64,000 nt of DNA from Ascaphus truei (taxonomy: Eukaryota; Chordata; Amphibia; Anura; Ascaphidae), in contig CM071586.1 in NCBI GenBank assembly GCA_036426205.1, positions 7,885,471 to 7,949,470 of the forward strand. The letters are read 5' to 3'. The notes under the pieces were generated by a model. It made no database searches, was not told where the DNA came from, and saw only the letters and a program-made list of their open reading frames with translations. How positions within the stretch are numbered: position 1 is the stretch's first letter; every line of letters starts with the position of its first letter. Both the position numbers and the translations under genes were made by a program. Below are positions 33,281 to 43,412 of this stretch, piece by piece.

Positions 33281-33973
33281 GAGAGATGTCCCTTGAAGTT
33301 CAAAGGGGCCCCTGAGACTGCCTGTGAAAATGTTTGTGCTTTTCCCTGAATAGTTCCTGCAAACAGTCTGAGCAACAAAACCAAAGAAACACATCCAGGC
33401 AGCAAAACTGCACTGTCTGTGAAAAATGTTGTGCTTATTCTCCTGCATATAGTTCCTGCAAACAGCCTGAGCAACAAAGCAAAGAATCACATGCAGCAGA
33501 GACCAGAATTAAAGGGATACACATCCAGGCAGGAAATCTACACTGCACTGAAGAAAGGCACAAAACCACAGATGGACTCTTTTTTCCCCAATCCCAAGAG
33601 GAGAGAGAGAGACAGCTGAAGCAGGTAAACCTTACTTGCCTATCACAATAATGTGTAATATGGTTGTTGATAAAGGGACTTTGCCTTCCAGCAGTAGTCA
33701 GGGTTCAAGAAGTGAGTTAGCGCTCCAGTGGAGCTAGGCTTTGTTTATTGTTTTCTTAAAAAAAAAAAAAAAAAAAGTGCTGAAGCAGTGTATACAGACA
33801 GTGACCCACAAACGGTACTGATTCTGGAAGTAAAGGCTGCCACACCACATAGGACCAACAGCTGTGAATGGAGTATATGCAGAAAAGTGTGAAAATTGAT
33901 GCAAGACTGTGCTGAAGCAGGGAAACTTTTACAGACGGTGACCGACGCAAGGTACTGATTCTGGGAATTTAAA
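33281..33973 (+). other. Leader region of the family 1 LTR element
   Basis: Untranslated leader between the primer binding site and the gag-like ATG. It contains an imperfect internal duplication of 'agttcctgcaaacag...' words and an A-run at 33759-33776. Parallel to 35902-36210 in the second copy. Confidence 0.6.
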
Positions 33974-34135
33974 ATGGCCGCCCAGCTGAAGTCAAATACA
34001 GACTCTGCAAAAATGGGGAAGAAAATGTGTTCCTGGTGTAAAGAACCCCATCACACAGAGCAGTGTCCCTTCAGGCCTTATTCAGACGATGAGAGTGAAT
34101 GCATGCACAGAACTGCTAATATTGTAAAATGCCCG
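33974..34135 (+). pseudogene. gag-like fragment with zinc knuckle (copy A)
   Basis: Starts MAAQLKSNTDSAK and carries CSWCKEPHHTEQC, a CCHC-type knuckle with a three-residue gap to the last Cys. Compared with 36211-36708, about 50 codons are missing after YSDDE. The frame then runs into minus-strand L1 sequence at about 34138. Confidence 0.7.
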
Positions 34136-34137
34136 GA

Positions 34138-34545
34138 CCTGGAGGTATCTAAGAAATTCCGTGTTGGGGATCTCTTTTTCCGACTTTAATTGGTCAAATG
34201 ATTTGATAGTGTTTCTTCCCTCCAGGTCTTTCAGCCTCCCAATCCCCAATTGCCACCATAGAGTGAAATTCTTGCCCTCTAGCCCCGGAGCAAAGTCTGG
34301 ATTACCGTACAAAGGGGCCATTAAAGTATGTTTTGAGGTCAATGAGCAATTATTTTTGGCCGCCTCCCAGACCGATAACGAGTTGAGCACCGAGGTCCGC
34401 GGCTCCTTTAAATCCTTTAATCTAGATTTTGGGTACCAAATTAAATCCCTGAGCTCCAGTGGGGCACACACCTCCCTCTCCAGTGCCACCCACCACCTCA
34501 CCTCTGGATCCCTGTGCCATTGTGTAATTTGGCATAATTGCGCCG
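34138..34545 (-). pseudogene. L1/Tx1-type LINE ORF2 C-terminal fragment, part 2
   Basis: Minus-strand text ends with FLRYLQVRAF, matching the L1 copy at 57200-57490. The upstream half lies at 35080-35330, separated by a solo LTR. Confidence 0.75.
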
Positions 34546-35079
34546 TGTAACAGGGTCTTATCCATGTTAAGAATCTTGCCTCTAATCTAGCAGTGTGCTG
34601 GTTAATTGCACACCTGCAATCAACTCCACCTGGCTGATTAGAGCTCCCTCAGAGCTCTGTGAAATAGTGTCATGTGAGACACATGAGGAGGATTTTCCTG
34701 AGCTGACATTTGGAGCTGACACAGGAAAGCAGAGAAGCCTGCACACAGACTGTCTTGAGCACAAAGGCCAAGGGTGCTGAGATCAAGACACCCAAGACTT
34801 ATATTCCTGGACCAGGGGACCAAGGAACCTACCAGAGACTGACATGAAGGGCCACCTGCTTTAAGGTATCTCTTGAGACTTTGGGGGAATAGGGTGGTAA
34901 TGGGAGTTATCCCTCCAGCCCTGGAGAAAGGGACTGGGGAAATAAGTTAGCCTTAACAGGGACAGGACATTTTGTTGTTTCATATTTTTGCTGTGTTAAA
35001 AGGACAGGCGCAATAAAGCCTTATTTTATTTCACCTTAAAAAGGTCTCCATTGCATACCTCTGCCACACATCTCTTACA
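34546..35079 (+). mobile_element. Solo LTR (family 1) with exact 5-bp target duplication CGCCG
   Basis: TGTAACAGGG to TCTCTTACA. CGCCG at 34541-34545 and 35080-35084. It splits a minus-strand L1 whose reading frame resumes on the other side. Confidence 0.92.
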
Positions 35080-35330
35080 CGCCGCTTTATAGTAAGATAA
35101 CAAGCACGGCACTGCCAAGCCCCCAGTTTTCTCTCCAGGTCTTAACATAATTTTCGCTTTAACCCGTGGTTGTTTGTTTTTCCAGATAAACTTTGCTATT
35201 GAGTTTTGCAACTCTTTAAATCTCTGATCTCGCCACGTGATTGGAAGGGTTTTGGAACAGATACAATGGTGGGGGTAGGAAGGTTCATCTTTACGCTATG
35301 AATTGTGCCAATCCATGAGAGTTCCATATG
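35080..35330 (-). pseudogene. L1/Tx1-type LINE ORF2 C-terminal fragment, part 1
   Basis: FIWKNKQPRVKAKIMLRP and GGLAVPCLLSYYKAA are diagnostic of the region after the L1 reverse transcriptase. Continuous with 34545 once the solo LTR is removed. Confidence 0.85.
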
Positions 35331-35369
35331 CGGACCATCCATGAGTTCCTTCTTAAGGTCCTCAACAGA

Positions 35370-35548
35370 CTGGAACAGGTAGAAAAACGGCAGATGCACT
35401 GCCAAGAAGACCAAGAGGAGGCTCACGGTTGCAACAGCAAAAAATATTTATTGCATAAAAATTGGACTAAATGTCCCCCTAGCCACAGCATAGTCCACCA
35501 ACGCGTTTGGGCCTATGCCCTTTCTCAAGGTGTACAGCTTTACTCATA
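35370..35548 (-). mobile_element. Short element with degenerate hammerhead-like motif
   Basis: Minus strand: CTTGAGAAAGGGC, loop, GCCC, AAACGCGTTGG (35496-35530), T-rich stretch, CAATAAA near 35445, ending near 'ggcagtgcatctgcc'. The same layout as 57015-57187. Confidence 0.6.
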
Positions 35549-35881
35549 GGCTATACCTGTAAGCAGACATTGCCATAGCAAACAGGGTGCGGACCCAGGA
35601 GAGCAGAGAGGCTTCCCCTACAGCTATAAGAAACAGATAAGACTTTTTTATGGGATGTTATATATCTGTGTGTTATTATATATTTGGGCTGGTAATTAGC
35701 TTAGCTAAACCACCCAGTTAGGAGGGCTGGACTACATGTGTAGATATTCTCCAAAGCGGAGGAGTAGGGTTTTCTGTTTCTTTTGAATGTTTTTAAGTGT
35801 TAAAGGACAGGCAACTAAAAACCTAATTTTAGTTTCACTTTAAACGGTCTCCATTGCATACCTCTGCACACATTTCTTACA
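35549..35881 (+). mobile_element. Family 1 LTR, 5'-truncated
   Basis: Matches 32927-33259 (ctatacctgtaagcagacat onward) and ends TTTCTTACA, followed by the primer binding site at 35884. Confidence 0.88.
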
Positions 35882-35883
35882 TA

Positions 35884-35901
35884 TGGTGTCAGAAGTGGGA
35901 T
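35884..35901 (+). promoter_or_regulatory. Primer binding site, tRNA-Leu type
   Basis: TGGTGTCAGAAGTGGGAT, 18 bases, equal to the complement of the tRNA-Leu(CAA) 3' end with CCA as I recall it. Confidence 0.8.
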
Positions 35902-36210
35902 GAGAGGTGGCCCTTCAAGTTTAAAGGGGCCCTGGAGACTGCCTTTGAAAATGTTAGTGCTTTTGCCTGCATAAGTTCCAACAAACAGCCTGAGAAACAA
36001 AACAAAGAATCACGTGCAGCAGTGACTAGAATTAAAGGGCTACACACCCAGGCAGGAAAACTATACTGCACTGGAGAAAGCCACAATGCCACAGATGGAC
36101 TGGGAGGACTGCAACAGACGGTGACCCACAGAAGAGACTGATGCTGTGACCAGAGTCTACCCCACCACTGGTGAAAGAAAAGAGAGGAAAAAAAACCCTG
36201 GGAATTTAAA

Positions 36211-36810
36211 ATGGCCGCACAGCTGAAGTCAGATACAGACTCTGCAAGAATGGGGAAGAAAATGTGTTCCTGGTGTAAAAAGCCCAGCCACCCGAAGCAG
36301 TGTCCCTTCAGGCCTTATTCGGATGATGAGGATAGCCCCTACGTTGCCCCAGAAAAATATTTTTTTCAACGAACCAAGGAACTGCAGCAGCAAGCAATGC
36401 ACTGTGGACCCAAGGAAGGTACAGAAATTTTATTTAGAATGTGCACATCCAGTATCACTGATGAGAAAGAATGCATACACAGCACTACTGATGTTGTAAA
36501 ACATACCAAAGTAAAGAAGAAGAAAAAGTCTACAGAGACGCCTGTGAGAGCTACGAACTCTACAAACAAAGTCTGCCCACCTATAGGACGACCACAATTT
36601 GGGGTTCTAGCGAATACAGAGAAAACAGCTGCAATAGCGTCTCCCGAGGTTAGGAGAAAATACACATATACCGCCAAAATGGAGGACAATATGTGGCATT
36701 CCTTGTAATGAACCCTTACCCCACGGAAGAGTGCCCTTATAGTTCATATGAAGATACAGAGGAGGATAAAGACATCTCTTATGGGAACCCGAACCGAGTC
36801 ACACACACAA
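36211..36810 (+). pseudogene. gag-like frame with zinc knuckles (copy B)
   Basis: A 165-codon open stretch (36211-36708) begins MAAQLKSDTDSAR and has CSWCKKPSHPKQC followed by an acidic YSDDEDS. Lys-rich residues follow near 95-105. After a stop, a shifted frame gives NPYPTEECPYSSYEDTEED, which resembles a second knuckle with its acidic tail. This suggests a nucleic-acid-binding gag with two knuckles and one frameshift. No protease or reverse transcriptase follows. The family is not securely placed. Confidence 0.65.
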
Positions 36811-36849
36811 ACACCCCAAGGGTGGTGGGGGTGCCTGAACTCCGTACGC

Positions 36850-36905
36850 GATACTGGTGAAATGAGGGTTGCAGACCTGCTTAGACATGTGAATGTGCTC
36901 AAAAA
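36850..36905 (+). mobile_element. End of an octamer-type element
   Basis: 'ggttgcagacctgcttagacatgtgaatgtgctca' (word pattern, first part) matches the right end of 7084-7195. Confidence 0.6.
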
Positions 36906-36961
36906 GTGTAGCCCATCGACCCCCCCCCAACCTCATATGCGGTACCCTAGGGTGTCTCTTG

Positions 36962-37665
36962 GTCTGGCTACGTGTTGAGTGTGTGTGATACCTGCTGGCA
37001 ACAGGAGGGCCTGAGTCTCCAGCGGTGACCTGGGGGACAAACAGGACAGGTCTCTGGGTGGTGCTTTCTATCTCTTCCTAATGGTGCAGCTTGCAGCGCC
37101 CTCCATCTGTAGTAGGCCCCAGGGATACGGGGTGGAATCCCTACTGCAGAATCCCCTTCCAGGGATGAGAGATTCCAGTCTCACACACTGTCTCTTTAAA
37201 TAGCAGCAGCTCTTTATTAGTCTCTCAGCAGTAGCAGTCAATGCAGTATATACACAGCCAGCCAGCTGTCCTCCTTCAGGATGTCCCCTGCCACCACTCT
37301 GGGCCAAAGGGCCACCCAAAGTGGGGCTAGCTCTTCCCTCACCCCCTATGCAGGGTGAGAGGTACTTGGTCCACCTATCTATCTACAGCTCTTACTCTTC
37401 TGACACTACTTGACTTTCTCTTCTGACACTACTTGACCCACTAAATAGGAACTGACACTGCTCTTTGTAGCTTCCAGTAGGCAGGGCCTTTGGTCTCTTG
37501 ATTGGACACAGGGTCAGGTGACCTACCTTCACTGACTCAGGGCAAATGTCTGAAACAGGGAAAATCCATGATTACTCCTGGCAGACCTGCCCTTACACAG
37601 GGATTACTGCAAGGAGGAGAGTAGAAATATAGCCCATAAACTTACCAGGGCTACACAAGTAATAT
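36962..37665 (-). mobile_element. LTR (family 2), minus orientation
   Basis: On the minus strand it starts TGTAGCCCTGG, carries AATAAAGAGC and a TATA-like region, and ends 'ccagcaggtatcacacac'. A second copy is nested at 46830-47523. Confidence 0.7.
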
Positions 37666-37840
37666 TTTTATATGCTATATGCTATACGGTGGAGGGTTTG
37701 TAGTCACCTTTTATATGTCTGTCCAAGTTTTAGTTCGTTTTGTCAGAAGCTGAATTTTAAACTTAATTGGATTCAATGCATGCCTGTCCAATCAGTGTCG
37801 AGTGCGGTGCATATAACAAGACTTCACCCCCACTAAACAA
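37666..37840. other. Unassigned sequence
   Basis: No feature recognised between the LTR and the hammerhead-like motif. Confidence 0.4.
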
Positions 37841-37841
37841 T

Positions 37842-37879
37842 CCCCTGAGGAAGTGATGTCAGTCACGAAACACATAGGG
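37842..37879 (+). ncRNA. Candidate minimal hammerhead ribozyme motif
   Basis: CCC, CTGAGGA (fits CUGANGA), stem GTGA/TCAC with loop TGTCAG, GAAAC, ACATA, GGG. CCC and GGG would pair as helix I. Helix III would be minimal, a state known for hammerheads in Penelope-like elements that work as dimers. Confidence 0.5.
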
Positions 37880-38492
37880 TCAAAGGTTACGGCGCCTAGC
37901 AGGATACGACGCAAGAGAAGCTGTGATCGAGGAGTGTAGCTGTGTGGTGTCTCCCCCCCCCCCTCTGCATCATCTTAGTGCTGACTGTGCTGAGGTTCGG
38001 AGCAGACGGTGACTCTGACTACACCAGTGGCACCACGCAACCGAGAGCTCACAGAGGACTCTCTCTGCTCCTGACACCTGTCCCTGCTTGGCGATCCCAC
38101 GCTCATTTGTTCCGGTCCTGCTGTAAGTAGGGTTTTGGGTTTTGACCCCTTGATGACCCACTGCAGCAGGCTTCTTTGTTTTAATAAATAGTTATTTTAT
38201 TTTCAGCTTTAGTGTTAAGTGTATGTTTTTTTGTGGCTTGTCCTTTGTTGCTTGTTTGTTTTTAACTGATACAGGTTAACTATGATTTTCTTTTTTGTCT
38301 TTGTCCATATGCCACGGACCCCCTGATTGGAGATCTTTCCCTGACTGGACCCTTTGGAATCTTCTACCCCCTTATTTGGACTCTTTGGGACTTATTGGAC
38401 ATTATCTATACGGGTGCTGGTTTGTATCTGTTTCACCTTTTCACCCACCATAACTTAAATAATGTGTGGTGAAGACCTACTCATGTCTCAAG

Positions 38493-38578
38493 TTGCAAAG
38501 CCAGTACAACCAACCTCACACTGATGAGACCTACAAGGTTGAAACAGTCTGTCTGTGAGTGGGTTTATTGGCTTTGCA
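38493..38578 (+). ncRNA. Candidate type-I hammerhead ribozyme, complete core
   Basis: Helix I is CTCACA (38515-38520) with TGTGAG (38554-38559), six pairs. An outer stem GCAAAGCCA/TGGCTTTGC lies beyond an internal loop. The core is CTGATGA (38521-38527). Helix II is GACC/GGTT with a five-base loop. GAAA lies at 38541-38544. Helix III is two pairs (CA/TG) plus the A-U pair. The cleavage triplet GTC is at 38551-38553. Every invariant core base of the hammerhead is present, and the peripheral internal loop sits where natural type-I ribozymes make tertiary contacts. It is about 650 bases downstream of a second hammerhead-like motif on the same strand. Confidence 0.7.
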
Positions 38579-38643
38579 TCTCATCCCAGACTATGTTTAA
38601 AAGCTGTGTTTAAAGCAGCATGCATTGGCTTAAGGGTTTAACC

Positions 38644-38776
38644 ATGTAATGTGGTCTTGAGACAAAAGGTGGCACTGTTTGCTCATTTGCATGTCATTTC
38701 CCAGAATCCCTTGCTGCAGTGGCAGCACTGTATGCTAGGAGATAATGGTGAAAAGCAGGGTTGCAGACCTGTCTAA
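38644..38776 (+). mobile_element. Octamer-type element, left part, interrupted by a MITE
   Basis: Matches 7053-7180, including TTTGCTCATTTGCATGTC. The remainder (GACATGTGAATGTGCTCA) resumes at 39111 after the MITE. Confidence 0.75.
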
Positions 38777-39108
38777 GGCTGCGTCCATACAGGGGCAGAC
38801 CGCGCGGACGCGTCCACACGCTGAGCGGTCAGACTGCCTAAAGGCAGTGATCGCGTCTATATAGCGTGTGGGCAAGTGCGCGTTGAAGCGGGCGCGCGAT
38901 GCGTGTAAAATCAGTCAAAACTGATTTCTTGCACGATAGGTCGGTCACGTGAGCGGTTCACCCAATGAGGGCGAACCAGCTCTGTGACGTCACTGGCCCG
39001 CCCATAGACACGCCCCTGGACGGCGTGCGTACTAAGGTCAGGGAAAGTACCCGCTTTCCCTCAGCCTCCGCGCGCCTCCGCACGTCTGCAGTGTCTATGG
39101 ACGCAGCC
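38777..39108. mobile_element. Harbinger-type MITE with TAA duplication and an empty-site match in the same window
   Basis: GGCTGCGTCCATA at the left and TATGGACGCAGCC at the right are perfect inverted ends. TAA at 38774-38776 and 39109-39111. The uninterrupted equivalent at 7171-7190 reads 'cctgtctaagacatgc', which shows the pre-insertion site directly. Confidence 0.92.
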
Positions 39109-39130
39109 TAAGACATGTGAATGTGCTCAT

Positions 39131-39315
39131 ATATATATAACCAACTAGTTAGAGAGGGCTGGGCTACATGTGTAGATATTCTCCAAAGTGGAGTAGGTTT
39201 TTCTTTGGCTTATTTTGAATGTTTTTGCTGTTTTAAAGGGACAGGCGCAATAAAGCCTCATTTTAGTTTCACTTTAAACGGTCTCCATTGCATACCACTC
39301 CACACATCTCTTACA
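39131..39315 (+). mobile_element. Family 1 LTR, 3' part
   Basis: Matches the last 185 bases of the LTR at 32688-33259 and ends TCTCTTACA. It abuts the gypsy integrase at 39316. Flanks AAAGG (32683-32687) and ACCGG (39316-39320) share three of five bases and may be the decayed duplication of one large insertion spanning 32688-39315. Confidence 0.75.
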
Positions 39316-39637
39316 ACCGGGTATGCCCAGATTTCGGATAAGGACTCTATCATGCACTTGTAGCGCTTGCCCGTGTACTCTTTTGTCATGACGGCCTTTA
39401 TTTCTCCGATTGCTCGTATCGGCAGTCTGTACGCTTCTTGCAACTGTTCCTTTTTCCTCTGTACATATTGCATGTACATGGTCAGGAATGTGCCATCTGC
39501 CAATACTCCAAAACACAGATCGATGGGCAATCGGGCTTCTCGTCCAAACATCAAGTAGTAGGGTGAATACCATGTATTCCGGGTGCAGTTATATGCATAT
39601 ACCAGGTAGAGCACCTGCTTGTAAGGAATCCACACCT
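39316..39637 (-). pseudogene. Ty3/gypsy integrase core fragment
   Basis: Minus-strand LVYAYNCTRN and SPYYLMFGREARLPID are classic gypsy integrase core motifs. A second frame reads HDKRVHGQALQVHDRVLIRN, so there is a frameshift. The downstream part lies at 32687 and below, and the upstream part at 40728-40880. Confidence 0.85.
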
Positions 39638-40727
39638 CAGTTTACTGCTTACCTTGCCTCTAAGACCTGTGCAGTCCTGGAAAACTGCTCCTGATATTCA
39701 CTGCAGCTCCACCCTGGGTTCACTCATTAAAGCTATGCTGTCACACGCCCCTTCTGCTATTGGTTCACTGACCTTTAAAGACAGCCTTCCCACAATGCTC
39801 CCTGCCGAGCATAGTCCTTCCTGGATGTCAATAGTGTTCTGCCATAAGCCCTTGGCTTGGCTGTGTATGTATTAACCTCTCTAGTTGTTATTCCCTAGTT
39901 CCTGAGGCCTGCTGCTAGTCTTCATGCAGGGGCCTGTATTTCCTGATTATCCTGTGTATCCTGAGACCGGCTGCTAGTGTCATGCAGCGGTCTGTTCCTG
40001 TCTCCTGTGCTGAAGCGGAGTACTCTCCTTGTTGACTTCAGCTCCCTGTTTCCTGAGACCGGCTGCTAGCCTCACGCAGCGGTCAGTTCCTGTCTCTTGT
40101 GCTGAAGCGGAGTACTCTCCTTGTTTACTTCAGCTCCTTGTTTCCTGAGACCGGCTGCTAGTGTCACATAGCGGTCTGTTCCTGTCTCCTGTGCTGAAGC
40201 GGAGGTTTCCCCAGTGTTGCCTTCAGCTCCCTGGTTCCTGGGGTCTGTTGCTCATTCTCTACTGCAGAGGCCGTGTCCTGGTTCCTGCGCTGAAGCGGAG
40301 GATTCTCCAGCCCGCTCAGGACTTATGCGCTGAAGCACTGATCTACCACTGCTGCCTGACACTGTGTCCACTCCAGTCTACCTATCACTTCCTGAGACCA
40401 ACACCATGGGCCATGGTCGCTGCACGCGCAGAGTCCACTCCTGCGCTCCTAAGCTGAAGCGGGGAACTCCTGACTACCTGTTGCCGAACTCCTGCTTGAA
40501 CAACGTTTATCCTGATGTCTCCAGTCCTGACCCTGGCTTATCCACTGACGATGCTACCTTCTCCAGTCCTGACCCTGCTATGTACGACTACGAACTGCGC
40601 AGTCCGGATCAGCCTGCGCGGTCTAAGGTCGGTGCTTATACAACCCCACCTCAGCCCCGCGGTCCGGTCCCGGTTTGTGGCGAGCACAACCGTGACACTG
40701 CTGACTCCATCGTTCCGTCCCTTGAGT
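39638..40727 (+). mobile_element. LTR-like insertion in the gypsy integrase, with 91-93 bp tandem repeat
   Basis: The integrase text breaks at 39637 and resumes at 40728. The insert contains three to four units of 'ctgagaccggctgctag...' (39961-40250) and a C/T-rich leader style common in gypsy LTRs. Class inferred from composition. Confidence 0.5.
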
Positions 40728-40880
40728 ATTGAATGTACCTATCATATTCAATTGGGTCCTATTGAATCTCTCGTGTTGAGAGTCCCCTTGTGGGTGGTAA
40801 GGCATTGTTCGTGATTTTTCTATCCCACATAGGAAAAGTAATTCCTTGATGAGTCAGCTTTCAAAATCCTTGACTGGAAT
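40728..40880 (-). pseudogene. Ty3/gypsy integrase fragment (zinc/core junction)
   Basis: LIKELLFLCGIEKSRT and PYHPQGDSQHERFNRT on the minus strand are the conserved 'TPYHPxGNGQxERFNRT' block. Continues at 39637. Confidence 0.85.
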
Positions 40881-41336
40881 GTATCCTAGGCGGTATGAGC
40901 TTTGGCAAAATAATTTCACATTTTCAGCGTTTTCACATTCCGGTCTGGGATTTTGCTCTTGCTTGCCCTCTGTGGCTGGATTGTCGTGTGAGCAGGAAGT
41001 TGCCGAGCAAACTTCCAATTTCCTGCTGTGTTTATGCAACACGTTTATGCTTATTGTCTTTTACGTTACCAGATCTGGCTCACATACCTCGATGATCCTT
41101 GTCTTCAGCCCGCCTTGACCACTGCAAGTATCTCGACTACCCTTGACTTCAGCCTGTCTCGACCACTGCATTAACACCGACTTCGCAACTCTGCTGCCAG
41201 CCCTGACCTTCAGCCTACTACGCACTACTCTATCAGTACTCGGTCCCTCGGCTCAGGTCAGTTCTTTCACCTTCCTACCTCAGCCATGCGGGTCCCCTGC
41301 CTGCTTGAAACGAGCATCGTTACATTTTGCTTGGCA
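40881..41336 (+). other. Probable LTR/leader of the following Sushi-like gypsy element
   Basis: C/T-rich text with 'cttgacttcagcctg' repeats up to 'cgttaca', then the gag frame starts. Left boundary not resolved. Confidence 0.4.
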
Positions 41337-42080
41337 ATAATATAGACCCCGCGGAGGTAGGATGAGCCGTTACCCTGCAAGGACAGTACTTGGAGGATCA
41401 TGAGCAACGCCTCGCCCTACACGAGCAACAACTGGCATGGATGTGTGATGCAGTGCAGGACTTGAGGGTTGCAGATGCAGCTCCGATACCGCTCCCATTA
41501 TCACCAGCCAACAGAGAATCTCGGATCCTGACTCCTCTACAGTATGGTGGGGACCGTATGGCTTGCAGGGGATTTCTTAATCAATACTCTATTCAATTTG
41601 AATTACAACCGTCCATGTTCACCACGCACCGAGCCAGGGTGGCCTACACTATTTCTCTTCTCACTGACGAGGCACTGGCCTGGGCCTCACCTCACTGGGA
41701 GTAGATTCACCCCTGATCAGCGGTTCTCCTGTCTTCATCCGTACCTTCAAGTTGGTGTTTGACGCTCCAGGACGTGTTTCTTCAACATCAGCTTCACTCT
41801 TGAGGATTAACCAGGGAACACGGACGGCAGGCCAGTACGCCATTGAGTTTCGCAACCTCGCAGCAGAGACCGGCTGGAATAATGAAGCTCTAGTAGCGGC
41901 CTTTTGGCAGGGACTATCGGAGCACCTAAAAGATGAGTTGACCTGCTGGGACCTGCCTAAGGACATTTAGGAGTTAATTTCTCTCTGCGTACGGATCGAT
42001 CTCAGAATGCAGGAATGCCTGTCCGAGAAGTGCCGTGCTGTTAGGCAGCCGACTACTCGGTTGGCCCCAAACTTCATTTC
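41337..42080 (+). pseudogene. Sushi-type Ty3/gypsy gag fragment
   Basis: The frame begins N-N-I-D-P-A-E-V-G and contains HEQRLALHEQQL, then CRGFLNQYSIQFELQPSMF and RVAYTISLLTDEALAWASP, the capsid block known from Sushi-ichi and from mammalian PEG10/RTL genes. A frameshift near 41705-41750 is followed by QYAIEFRNLAAETGWNNEAL in another frame. A stop follows DLPKDI. Inactive. Confidence 0.8.
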
Positions 42081-42134
42081 TCCGCCCCTTCTGGAAGGGG
42101 GTATTTTGCTCACAAGTGGTATTTTTATTTGCTA

Positions 42135-42247
42135 TTAATATTTTATTTATTTATATATAAAATGTTTTACCAGGAAGTAATACATTGAGAGTTACCTCTC
42201 GTTTTCAAGTATGTCCTGGGCACAGAGTTATGATGACAAATACATGG
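42135..42247 (-). pseudogene. L2-type LINE 3' tail, part 2
   Basis: Same tail as 28540-28640. It is interrupted at 42248 by an LTR. Confidence 0.75.
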
Positions 42248-42998
42248 TGTGACAGAGTCACTCTCCTTATGGACTAGAAAGCTAGCGGAGTGAATAGGTT
42301 CCAGTGTACAGGCGGTTACATTCCTCTATGGGAGCTTGCTGCACCTGGTACTAATTAAGACAGCACTCCTAAATGAAGGTTTAAAAAGGCAGAAAGTACC
42401 CTGCACAAGAGAGACTGCTTTTCCCCAGCAAGGGGAGAGATTGATTTTCTCCAAGCCAGGAAGGACCCTGGCTGTTCTGGTTCCTAAGCCCTGCAGGAAG
42501 CATGGCTGCTGGGACCCCCACCCAGGATAACGATTTTCCACGGGCTAGACACAGCCTGCTCCCCAGTACCGGCATTCCTATTTGCTTTTGGAGCTGCACT
42601 AAGACCCTGGAATAGGAATCCCGTACAATAACAGATAAGGATTACATAATACTCGGCAGTGTTTAAAGACTATTTTGTGTTATATCATAGGGCATGTTTT
42701 GGAGCTGGCAACCAGCTTAGCTGGCGGCTCGGTTAGAAAGGGCCGGAGTGGTATATTGTAGTCACTCTCCTAAGAGGAGTAGGTGTTTATTTTATGATTT
42801 CTTTTGTTTCTTAAAGTGACAGTGTTTGAAATGTTTAGTGTCACTAATGGAAAAATAAACCTCTGAAGGTTGAGGGCTGAGTGCCTCTTGTGTGTGTATA
42901 CATGTGTTCGTCCTTTTCTACAAATTAAACCCTAGACGACTATGTCGCGAAGAGCCTGGGCAAACGGCAGAGCTACACAAAAGGAGCCGTTTGCTACA
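42248..42998 (+). mobile_element. Solo LTR (family 3) inside an L2 tail
   Basis: Starts TGTGACAGAG and ends TTTGCTACA. AATAAA near 42855. The L2 tail resumes at once. Flanks atgg and atga suggest a 4-bp duplication with one change. Confidence 0.8.
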
Positions 42999-43300
42999 AT
43001 GATTATTAAATCATAATTACATTAAGTGAGCAGGGTTATACATTATATTTAAAGACATTGCATGCTCAGTTAAAGATAATATATGTTATAGGTGTATGTA
43101 ACTGTTACAGACCAGATTAAAATGAGACAGCTTTAGTTTTGAAAGAACTTAGACTGGCGGTGGCTGTGAGAGGCTCAGTTAGATTGTTCCAGTTGTGGGG
43201 TGCAAGGTAAGAGAAGGAGGAGCGGACGGATACTTTATTGAACCTTGGGACCATGAACAGTCTTTTGGAGTCAGATCTCAGGTGATAAGTGCTGTGTGTG
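42999..43300 (-). pseudogene. L2-type LINE 3' end, part 1
   Basis: Continues the tail broken at 42247. The frame matches the C-terminal motif of 28717-28923. Confidence 0.75.
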
Positions 43301-43373
43301 GTAAGGGTGAGGAGCTTGTTCAGATAGGTGGGTAGATTGCCCAGAAAGTATCTGATAAAGGATCTGATAAAAA

Positions 43374-43412
43374 CCTTGATAAAGGACCTGTTGGTCTGAA
43401 ACGCGTAGGAGG
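43374..43412 (+). other. Hammerhead-like motif, related class
   Basis: CTTGATAA, stem AGGACC/GGTCT with loop TGTT, GAAACGCGTAGGAGG. CAATAAAG near 43460. Two catalytic-core positions differ from the hammerhead consensus. Confidence 0.5.
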
